Of a stretch of 64,000 nt of DNA, positions 55,301 through 64,000 are shown piece after piece. The notes below the pieces were generated by a model that made no database searches, was not told the origin of the DNA, and saw only the letters and a program-made list of their open reading frames with translations. Origin of the DNA: Ailurus styani (lineage: Eukaryota > Chordata > Mammalia > Carnivora > Ailuridae); contig LNAC01000008.1 of NCBI GenBank assembly GCA_002007465.1, positions 8,492,810 through 8,556,809 of the forward strand, given 5' to 3'. Numbering within the stretch: the stretch's first letter is position 1; each line of letters begins with the position of its first letter. The translations under genes and the position numbers were made by a program.

Positions 55301-56640
55301 GCAGCTCACGGTGAGCGAGCAAGGCCACCTGTATTCCAATCTGTCCTCTGAAAATGGGGGGCATGGAGCCCTGCTTGCTCAGAGCTTGTTTGTCCCTCTG
55401 AAAACTGTGGACAGATGTCCCTCTTAGCAGTGCTGGCGTGGGGCTATTAAGGAAAAATGTGGGGAGCGGGTTTCCCATTTGGAGCCATGGATGCTCCCTC
55501 CCATCCATTAATTCGCTCATCCATTCATTACTTCCCCAAATCATCCATTACACCATCCACGCAGTAATTCCTTTACTTATTTAATTCATACTTACTGATT
55601 GACACATTCCCCCCCTCCCAAATCCCTGGGCAGCCTGGGCAGGACGTCAGGGGCCCCACAGCTCATTGCAGAAGGCTGTCAGGGGCCACAGGACCGTGGG
55701 TGGGGACAGCCCCAAGGTCTTGAGGAGGAAGCGGGAGCTTCTACTTAACCAACCTGAAGTCTCCCCAGAGAGGCCCTGTGGGTCCCCCCCACACACACCC
55801 AAGGAGCTGCTACCTGTCATCACCACCATCATTTGTCCCCCCAAATGGGTCTGTAAACTCAAAGGCCCCGGAAGGATGGTATGGGTTGCAGGCAAGCCCC
55901 AAGAGTCATAGGTGCTCACTGCCAAGGTTTGGCACATTATTGAGCCCCTACTGTGCACTGGGGCCCTCAAGGACAAAAACACCAAGTGTATCCCCGTGGC
56001 CCCTACTACACCCTTCTTGGCTTGGCTTGGGGCTTCCTGCCTTTAATGCTTTCTGGATATTTGGACATCCCAGAGCGCCCCTGAGGAAGGAATTCCTGGG
56101 TTTTGCTCTCATTTCATCGTTTTTCAGTTTCTATTTATGGCAAGAGAAACTGGTTTTCCATTCTTGGTGGTGACATGAAGTTTCCCTTTTGAAATATATT
56201 TACTGAAGTAAAAACAGAAAAGGGGGTCGACCTAAAGGAGAAATAGTGACATCCGCCTACAGCGTACTTCTTCATTTATGGTGGGTATTTCCTGTCCTGT
56301 ATGGAAGTATCAGCTCAGGGGGTGATGAGGGATGGTGGAAAACCCTGGCCCAGCACACAGGGCGGGGCACACAGTAGGTGCTCAACAGAGGGTGGTGGAA
56401 GGGCTGAATGATGGTGCTGGAGGTTGGCCGAAAGAAAAACAAAATCAAAGCAAATCAGCTTCTCAAGTTGGTTGGCGAAGTGGAGCTCACCACCCTCTGA
56501 CCCAACACCTTCAGGTTTCCCCAAGGTCTGCCTGGAAAAGAGCCTAACTTTGCGAGCCTGGGTATACAGCAGATGCACATTAAATGTTCGCTGGATGAGC
56601 ACAGGGAATCTCGTCCATCCTGGGGTTGGGGGAAGCTGGT
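55301..56640. other. Intergenic, no gene seen
   Basis: Contains a short ATCCATTA-type repeat at 55500-55575 and a MIR 3' piece near 56360-56400 (GGGCACACAGTAGGTGCTCA). Nothing else supported. Confidence 0.6.
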
Positions 56641-56649
56641 GGTGTGAGA

Positions 56650-57270
56650 AGTTTTTTCTCCTTTGTGCGCACGCCCTTCCGGGCTCACTCTGGCCGGTCA
56701 ATCAGGGCACACGGGGCTGAGCCGCTCATCCCGGCCTGCGGGAGGCTGGGGACACTGCGGCCTCCGGGTGCAGGCAGCAGGGCCACCGGTCGTAAAGCCG
56801 GCTGTCGGTCTGGTTCCATCAGGGCTTAAGGGAGCTGACGTCGCGTCAGTTTCCTCGTCCGTAAAATGGTCTTGTGAGCCTGGAAAGCGCCAGTGCGGGC
56901 CCGGAGGCCTGGGTGTGGGTCCCCTGCCCGCCGCCGGCCAAGCACCTGCACAGGACGGGGGAGGTGACTGTGGTTCCTGCTCGCGGCGAGGGCGGAAGCC
57001 GGGCAGGAGGGGAGGGGAGGGGCCACCGCCTTGGCCGGTAACCTGATCCTAAGGAATGCGCGGAGGCCAGACGCGCCCCCGGCCCCGAGACGACACCCCT
57101 TCCCCGGCCCCCTCGAGGGGTCCCGCCACCCGGGGACTGTCCCCGCAAGCCCCACCCCCACCAGCCCATGGGTCCTAAGCGCGGGAGGACGTTCCCCATG
57201 AGTCCTACCCAGACCCGCGGGGTCCTGAGCGATCCCTCCCGCATACCTCCGCCTTGAGAGGTTCCGGCCG
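56650..57270. promoter_or_regulatory. Orphan CpG-dense block B
   Basis: Second block with frequent CpG (GCCGCCGGCC, GCGCGGAGGCCAGACGCGCC), about 4.4 kb upstream of JUND. No exon or known start is visible. Confidence 0.4.
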
Positions 57271-57699
57271 CCTCACCCCTTTCTGCTTCCTGCTTAACTC
57301 CTTTTTTTCTGGTTCTTTGGGGCTTTCCGTTTTATCAAGTAGACTTGAGCTCCCTGGGTCTTCAAATAAAGACTAAACATTAAACCGAGATGCAGTTTGC
57401 TTTAAACAAGAAGGGTAATTCGCTGGAGAGAGAGGCCCCAGAGTGGGGGAGATTCGAACCCCACCTGGGAGAGGGGTGGGGGGTTAGTTTCAGCTTTCCT
57501 TCCCAACCCGGGGTAGGGGTTGGGGACAGGGCTGAGTTTTAGTTGGGCCTGGATTGTGTGACCCGGGGGCAGGTCCCGCACCCTCCCTGGTCGCTGCTCT
57601 CGAAAGTGAGATGATGTCGTGGAGCCGCTGGGAGAGTAAAGGCGGAAAAATCAGGGTCAAGGCTGAGCCCTGTGACCGACTTCTCCCTCAATCCCATCC

Positions 57700-58140
57700 T
57701 GCAGGGCCACTGCCACTATACAGGACATATACCACCCAGACTCCCTTGGAAGCCTGCCTTCCTTCTCTCCCTCTGGCTTCCCCTGGCTCACCCAATCCAG
57801 CCCCACTAGCTCTTTCCATCAAAGTGGCCAGCTGGTGTCTGCCCCAGGGCTTTGGCATTGCCTGTTCCCACTGTCGGGGGATGTTTGGCCTTCAAATTAT
57901 CTCCAGCTCCTCCTTCATTCAGCATCAACTCCTGGGGCGCCCCACCCCAATTACCCAACTCTAAAACATACCCCCCCATCCACGGAGGGGGCACCATTAA
58001 CCTTGAAATTGTGTTTGACACGTTCCTCCTTCAGATCCTGTGCTGGGAAGGCGAGGGTGTTTGTGTCATTCCTGTGTGTCCCCATCACTTGGCTCACAGT
58101 AGGTGCTCAGACAGTGTATAGGGAATGAATAAATGAATGA
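57700..58140 (+). repeat. L2 LINE 3' end
   Basis: CCCCAGGGCTTTGGCATTGC, TGTCATTCCTGTGTGTCCCC, CTCACAGTAGGTGCTCAGAC and AATGAATAAATGAATGA at the end. Confidence 0.78.
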
Positions 58141-58289
58141 GAGGATGGGAGTTATCCCTAGTTCACTGTGTATGATTGGTTGGTGGATTTAGGGCTCCCC
58201 CTGACCTGCTGACTAGGTGGGGATAGGGTTGGTCCAAATGGAAGAGCAGAACTAAGGTGTCGCAGAGGGCTCCCGGGCTAGGAGGAAGG

Positions 58290-58660
58290 AGAAGGTGGAG
58301 AAAATTATTGGGTCAGAGGGAACAGCAAGTGCACAGGGGTGGAGACTGAAGGAAGCAGGCCTTGAAAAGCAGCGCTGACAGAGTCGGCCCAGGGCCGGTC
58401 CCCACACTTAGGGACCAAGACAGGTCCTCTCTGTCCAGCCTCAAGGACCCTCCCCTCCCCCACCCCCATCTGGGGCAGACAGAGCTCAACAAAGATGGTG
58501 GGCAGACTCAGCCAGACGGTGGGGGTGGCTACTTAGGGGACTCCTTGGGTGTCAGGTTACGGAAGGCTTCCTGGAGGAGGAGACCTTGGGTTTTGAAGCA
58601 GGAGCAGGAATTTGCCTGGAGGATAAGGAAGGGCACTCCAGGCTGAGGGAACTCCAGAGC
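58290..58660 (+). repeat. Ancient dispersed repeat, family not assigned
   Basis: GGAAGGCTTCCTGGAGGAGG and GGGCACTCCAGGCTGAGGGA belong to the same old class as 35440-35830. Confidence 0.55.
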
Positions 58661-58761
58661 AAACAGTTAAGGTTGGCCTAATAATCATAATGGAAAATAC
58701 TTAGAGAAAACATTGAGTTCTTACTGTTTTTTTCAAATCCAATGCAAATGACGATACTCAA

Positions 58762-58930
58762 GGCACCTCGCTGGCTTAGTCAGTAGAGCATGCGACTCTT
58801 GAATCTCAGGGTCGGGAGTTCTAGCCCCATAACGGGGGTAGAGTTTACTTAATTAAAAACAATAAATAAAATAAATAAAAATAACACAAAAAAATTAAAA
58901 CAATAAATAAAAATAAATAAAAATAACACG
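58762..58930 (+). mobile_element. Older short CAN-SINE with long A/T-rich tail
   Basis: GCACCTCGCTGGCTTAGTCA, GCGACTCTTGAATCTCAGGG, GTAGAGTTTACTTAATTAAA, then about 70 bases of AATAAA-like tail. Confidence 0.85.
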
Positions 58931-58939
58931 ACAACCGCA

Positions 58940-59010
58940 AGACTCCATGAGGTGGGTGAGATTATTCACTCCCATTTTGCGTGGAGGAAGCCTTGACTCG
59001 GAAAGGTAGC
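58940..59010 (-). repeat. MIR core, minus
   Basis: CATGAGGTGGGTGAGATTAT, CTCCCATTTTGCGTGGAGGA. Confidence 0.65.
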
Positions 59011-59752
59011 AGGCCTTGGGCTCCTTGAGCCTCCATTCCCCAAGGCCTGTTTGCTGGTCAGTCTTTCAGCTCAGGCAGGTTCTGCCCATAGTTTACCAGA
59101 CCATTCACCCACTTGTCAAGGTTAAGGCCCAAGGTCAGGGTGGAGACTCCCTAGGCCACCCACTCACGTCCTGCCTTGGAGAGAAGCGTAGCCCCATTTC
59201 CTCCAATCTAGCCCCATTGGACAGGCCCAGAGTGGGGGTCTCAGAGCAAGGTTAGGAACAGGCTGGGGGCTGCATATCCTCCCATCAGGGGCCCCTTTGC
59301 TCAGGTTGGAACCTGAGAGGGCAGGTCTGGAGGACACAGAGACCTATGTGCCTAGAAACACACAAATGGACACATACATAGCCACCGGAATATGTATATG
59401 TGTATACATACAGGCAGAGAGATCTATGTGTGGACCCACACAGACACCCACCTTCGCGTGTGAACACGCCTAGGCACAGGGATCCATACATGAACACACA
59501 CGAGCACAAACACCTGTGTGTACACAGACTCATACACCCCCGGGTCATTGCCTACCAGGCCACGCCTCTTGCTCATGGTGACAGTTTCCTTCATAGCTTT
59601 TTTGCTCCAGAGCCCAGTTAGGGGTAGGGCCAATGGGGCAGGGAGGTAGAACTCTGGGGGTTCAGGGCTGGGAACGCTCATGCCCACAGGCAAGTCAGAC
59701 AAACCAAGGCCAGAAACTGCCAAAGCAACCAGGTCAAGCCTCGTTCTCCTTT

Positions 59753-59955
59753 TTTTTTTTTTTTTAAAGATTTTATTTATTTCACAGAGGGAGAGAGATC
59801 ACAAGGAGGCAGAGAGGCAGGCAGAGAGACAGGGAGAAGGGGAAGCAGGCTCCCCATTGAGCAGGGAGCCCGATGCGGGCCTCGATCCCAGGACCCTGAG
59901 ATCACAACCTGGGACGAAAGCAGAGGCTTTAACCCACTGAGCCACCCAGGCGCCC
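59753..59955 (-). mobile_element. CAN-SINE, young, minus, first at a reused target
   Basis: Target CCTCGTTCTCCTTTT at 59739 before the tail and at 59956 after the head. Confidence 0.95.
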
Positions 59956-59969
59956 CCTCGTTCTCCTTT

Positions 59970-60190
59970 TTTTTTATTTTTTTAATATTTTATTTATTTA
60001 TTTGACACAGAGAGAGAGATTACAAGTAGGCAGAGAGGCAGGCAGAGAGGCAGGCAGAGAGACAGGGAGAGGAGGAAGCACGCTCCCCGCTGAGCAGAGA
60101 GCCCGATGCGGGCCTGGATCCCAGGACCCTGAGATCATGACCTGAGCCGAAAGCAGAGGCTTTAACCCACTGAGCCACCCAGGCGCCCCC
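59970..60190 (-). mobile_element. CAN-SINE, young, minus, second at the same target
   Basis: Lies between the second (59956) and third (60189) copies of CCTCGTTCTCCTTTT. Confidence 0.95.
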
Positions 60191-60199
60191 TCGTTCTCC

Positions 60200-60680
60200 T
60201 TTTAACACCGAGAGCCAGGTGCTGCATCGGGTTGTTGGAGACCCAGCAGGTTCAGGATAGACAAGGTCCCTGCCCTCAGGGAACTTTTGGTCCACTCTGT
60301 CATTCTGAATGCTTCCAAGGGTATAATGGAAATAAGGTGAGTGGGAGGAGCCTCTCTGAGGCTAAGAGTTTGCACTGGGAAGGGAGCACACAGAGGGCAT
60401 AGCATATGCAAAGGCTCTGAGGCAGAAATGGGCTGAGAGGCCAAGGCTCAGAGAAGGTGAAAGGTTGGGTGGACGGGGTCAGTGGAAGAAGGGTCCTTAG
60501 CCTCTACCATCTGGCTGAGAAATTGGCTCCATCCTGAGTGTGGTGGGAGTCAGGGAGGGGTTGTGTGAAGGGGCTGTCAGCCAGACCCAGATGTCCCAAG
60601 AATCCCTGGGGAGTCCTGGACAGGTTGTTCCCTCCCTCCTCTCTCATATCTCATCTCCAGCCAGCCTTTAGGGAGGCCCA
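60200..60680. other. JUND upstream flank with an old dispersed repeat
   Basis: GATAGACAAGGTCCCTGCCC and CATATGCAAAGGCTCTGAGG to about 60440 are the old unassigned repeat class. No gene seen. Confidence 0.55.
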
Positions 60681-60735
60681 TTGCGCATTGACAATAACAA
60701 AACAGTATTAAATGGTTAACAATTACCAGCTGGGA
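60680..60735. promoter_or_regulatory. AT-rich candidate element upstream of JUND
   Basis: A short AT-rich island in GC-rich DNA with a SOX-like ACAATAACAA (60691-60700) and an HNF1-like GGTTAACAATTACC (60714-60727), about 0.95 kb upstream of the JUND TATA box. Confidence 0.35.
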
Positions 60736-61199
60736 TTCCTGCCTTAGCAGCTGGGATGGGGAGGGCCGCTAAGGAGGAAACTGGGGGGGCCTGTAGTCGA
60801 CCACCCTCCCCTCAAGACCCACAGCAGGCCCTGGCAGATGCAGAGTAAAAATGTAGGAGGCTGCCCAGGAGCAGGAGGCAGAGTTCTACCGGGTGAATAA
60901 AAGGTCTGGCCTGGTCACACCTTGCTCGGCCTGTTTCCCGTCTGTAAAGTCAGGAAGTTGGACTCCGGACTTTTAGACTCCTCAGTGAAAAGTATCAGGC
61001 TCAAAGCGCTTCCAGTAACTTCTGGGAGCTCTCCCTCGTCTTTCTGGGGGCAAACACACCACCGGAGATTTGGGGGTGAGGGTGAGACAGAGGCAGATCT
61101 GGCCAAAACGCCCAGGGAGCCACCGGGAACAGCTCCCTAAGAACCTCTGCCCCCAGCCCATACAGAGCCAGGAGAGAGGTGCGCTAAGGAAGGCACTTG

Positions 61200-61739
61200 T
61201 AGGCGTAGTGGAGCGGAGGTGCCTTGGAGTTATTTATCCATCCGGGCCCCATCCCCCGCCGGTCCCCGGAGGCCGGCACCGCCCCCGCCTCCGCCCAGCC
61301 GGGGCCCCATGCGCGGATACGGGGCGGGGCTTAGGGACCGGCAGGCGGCTGGTGGCCGGGCTCATCACGCCACCCGGGACGTGCCTTGGCGGGAGGCAGC
61401 GCTGGGGGCATTGGTCGTACAGTGCGCTCCGGGGGCGGGGTAACCGGGTCCGGGCGCGGGACCCGCCCCCATGACGTCAACCCACAAGGCAGCGCGGTGT
61501 TGTGCCGTTTACCGCGCGTCACCGGGGCAACGGCAGCCAGGGGAGTGGGGGGGGCTGTCAGCGGCTTAGCCCCGCCCCAGCATGCAAATGAGCGACGTCA
61601 CCCACGCCCAATGGCGAGCGGGGGCAGTGAGCTCATCGCGCTGGGCCGAGGCTATAAGAGGGCGCGCGAAGTGCGCGGCGCAGGAGCCGCCGCCAGCGAA
61701 GGCCGGGCGCAGCGGCCTCGGCCGGGGCGGGCGCAGGGC
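61200..61739 (+). promoter_or_regulatory. JUND: JUND promoter
   Basis: CpG island with an ordered set of motifs: palindromic CRE TGACGTCA (61472-61479), X-box-like GTCACC-GG-GGCAAC (61518-61531), GC boxes (61571-61578 region), octamer ATGCAAAT (61582-61589), CRE-like CGACGTCA (61593-61600), CCAAT (61608-61612) and TATAAG (61653-61658). TATA predicts initiation near 61683. Octamer, CRE-like, CCAAT and TATA elements are known parts of mammalian JUND promoters, and their spacing here fits one core promoter. Confidence 0.9.
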
Positions 61740-62084
61740 NNNNNNNNNNNNNNNNNNNNNNNNNNNNNNNNNNNNNNNNNNNNNNNNNNNNNNNNNNNNN
61801 NNNNNNNNNNNNNNNNNNNNNNNNNNNNNNNNNNNNNNNNNNNNNNNNNNNNNNNNNNNNNNNNNNNNNNNNNNNNNNNNNNNNNNNNNNNNNNNNNNNN
61901 NNNNNNNNNNNNNNNNNNNNNNNNNNNNNNNNNNNNNNNNNNNNNNNNNNNNNNNNNNNNNNNNNNNNNNNNNNNNNNNNNNNNNNNNNNNNNNNNNNNN
62001 NNNNNNNNNNNNNNNNNNNNNNNNNNNNNNNNNNNNNNNNNNNNNNNNNNNNNNNNNNNNNNNNNNNNNNNNNNNNNNNNNNNN
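61740..62084. other. Assembly gap (345 N) in JUND
   Basis: Removes part of the 5' UTR, the start codon and about the first 105 codons of JUND. The stated length keeps the two sides in one frame, but this may be accidental. Confidence 1.
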
Positions 62085-62807
<723 letters not shown>

Positions 62808-63515
62808 GCCCGCGCGCGGGGCGCATGCGCGGCCCCCCTCCCCGAGAGGCGGGCTCGCGTGTGGGGGGGGGACGTGGGCGCCCCGGACTCGGAGAGGGCG
62901 CGGCCCCGGAGACACCCCCCCACCCCTAGGGTGCCAGGATTCCGAGAGGGCGCGGTCCCTGAGGACCCCCCCCGAGGGTGCCCAGGACTCGAAGAGGGCG
63001 CCTCGGACTCGACAAGCTGGACCCCCTGCTCCTGGGGGCAAGCGCATGACCCCCCCGCCCTCGCGCTGCCTCTGTTCCCCGAGCGCGGCCACCCAGTGTT
63101 GCACAAACCCGCGCGCCCCGGCAGCCCCTTTGTACACACCGCCGCCGAAGGGGGCTCCAAGGGGGCGCAGCCTCAAACCCTGCCTTTCCTTTTACTTTTT
63201 TTTTTTTTTGCCTTTGGAAGAGAGAAGAACAGAGTGTTCGATTCTGCCCTATTTATGTTTCTACTTGGGAACAAACGTTGGTTGTGTGTGTGTGTGTTTT
63301 CTTGTGTTGGTTTTTTAAAGAAATGGGAAGAAGAAAAAAAAAACACCTCCCTTCCCTTTCCTGGCTCTTGCTCCCCCTCTTCCGTCCTTCCGACATCCCT
63401 CCTCCCGCCCTTTTTGTTCTGTTTTGTTTTGTTTTGCTACGAGTCCACATTCCTGTTTGTAATCCTTGGTTCGCCCGGTTTTCTGTTTTCAGTAAAGTCT
63501 CGTTACGCCAGCTCG
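62808..63515 (+). other. JUND: JUND 3' UTR
   Basis: GC-rich just after the stop with three diverged copies of an ACTCG(G/A)AGAGGGCGC-like unit, then T-rich with a pentamer ATTTA at 63250-63254, a (TG)n at 63282-63297 and T-rich runs. AU-rich, U-rich 3' UTRs fit an immediate-response transcript, though only one ATTTA is seen. Confidence 0.85.
63491..63496 (+). terminator. JUND: JUND polyadenylation signal (variant AGTAAA)
   Basis: AGTAAA followed by GTCTCGTTACGCC and a T/C-rich stretch. The usual AATAAA is absent from the 3' UTR. The predicted transcript from 61683 to about 63515 is about 1.8 kb, near the known JUND mRNA size. Confidence 0.75.
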
Positions 63516-63670
63516 GCTCTCTGCCTCCTTCTTCCCCCGCCGGGGCCTGATGGGCTGGGCAGGGCCTGGCTCGCACGCTCCCCTCCCCCCTCCCTTGCCT
63601 CCTTCCCCCTCCTCCCTCCGCCTGTGCTCGGAGGAGGAGAGCCGGAGTCCGGGAGGGGCCGTGCACATCT

Positions 63671-63700
63671 GGCGCTCAACGAGCGCCATCTAGGCGCTCC
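63671..63700 (-). promoter_or_regulatory. Candidate CTCF binding site (reverse)
   Basis: On plus GCGCCATCTAGGCG at 63683-63696; on minus this reads CGCCTAGATGGCGC, 12 of 14 matches to CCASYAGRKGGCRC. Motif only. Confidence 0.4.
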
Positions 63701-63849
63701 CGGGCTGGAGGCCGACCGATGTCCATCCAGGTTAGGTGAGGGATACTGGGATCTGCAGCCAGCGTTTGGAACTAGCGAGCCCACGGGTGTCTCCTTTAGG
63801 AAAGAGAGACTACAAGATGGAAATCCCAGGCAGGTAGGAAGACGCAGAA

Positions 63850-63995
63850 ACTTGAACCTCTGGGCCTCTCTTACCCTGTCTGTAAAATGGGCAGAACAGT
63901 TGTAAGCTTGCCCCATAAAGTTGGAGAATTAACTGTTCACGGAGCAGTGCTTGGCTTACACTTGGTGGTCAGCATAAGCCTTTATTATTGTCTGG
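63850..63995 (+). repeat. MIR SINE, plus
   Basis: CTGGGCCTCTCTTACCCTGT, CTGTAAAATGGGCAGAACAG, GGAGAATTAACTGTTCACGG and GTGCTTGGCTTACACTTGG, running to near the window end. Confidence 0.82.
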
Positions 63996-64000
63996 TGGAA

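Noticed and set aside
61386..61739. In-frame upstream extension of JUND from an ATG at 61386
   Set aside because: This ATG lies upstream of the TATA box and CREs, so it is promoter DNA. The frame is continuous only because N cannot contain a stop.
62859..63905. 348-codon open frame on plus after JUND
   Set aside because: It lies in the JUND 3' UTR, runs past the poly(A) signal and has low-complexity content.

Overview
This window is nuclear DNA from a carnivoran mammal, most likely a mustelid (mink, ferret, marten, otter or badger group). The evidence is about 58 copies of a tRNA-Lys-derived CAN-SINE, many of a young type (head GGGCGCCTGGGTGGCTCAG, then GTGGGTTAAAGCC) with clean target-site duplications (TSDs). 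Older L1, L2, MIR and MaLR-type LTR fragments and intron-split vertebrate genes fit this. It contains parts or all of three known genes in the order PGPEP1 (minus), LSM4 (plus), JUND (plus). As I recall, this is the gene order of human 19p13.11, read in the opposite direction. I see no prokaryotic, viral or CRISPR content and no undescribed multi-gene system.

Region by region. 1-20.9 kb: 5' half of PGPEP1 on the minus strand. Coding exons 1-3 (first 68 codons) are visible, intron 2 is 18.3 kb and very repeat-rich, and the catalytic exons lie beyond position 1. 20.75-21.35 kb: the PGPEP1 CpG island, cut by a 225-base N gap. 21.4-33.0 kb: intergenic DNA between two divergent promoters, filled with SINEs, a fossil DNA transposon, L1, two MaLR-type LTR fragments and MIR/L2. 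33.0-45.4 kb: complete LSM4 in five coding exons (139 codons plus stop), with CpG-island promoter and poly(A) signal. 45.4-61.2 kb: GC-rich intergenic DNA with few SINEs, two CpG-dense blocks without a recognised gene, and old repeats. 61.2-63.5 kb: JUND, a single-exon gene with a dense promoter (X-box-like element, two CREs, octamer, CCAAT, TATA). A 345-base N gap removes its transcription start, start codon and about the first 105 codons; the last 240 codons, with the whole bZIP domain, are intact. 63.5-64 kb: 3' flank with an old MIR.

The three genes are not a pathway: PGPEP1 is a cytosolic pyroglutamyl peptidase, LSM4 is a core subunit of the Lsm rings of U6 snRNP and mRNA decay, and JUND is an AP-1 transcription factor. 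Their proximity is conserved synteny. The points most worth a second look are regulatory (JUND promoter grammar, a candidate convergent CTCF pair around the LSM4-JUND interval, orphan CpG-dense blocks, a possible miR-3188-like segment) and evolutionary (several SINE pairs inserted successively into the same target site).
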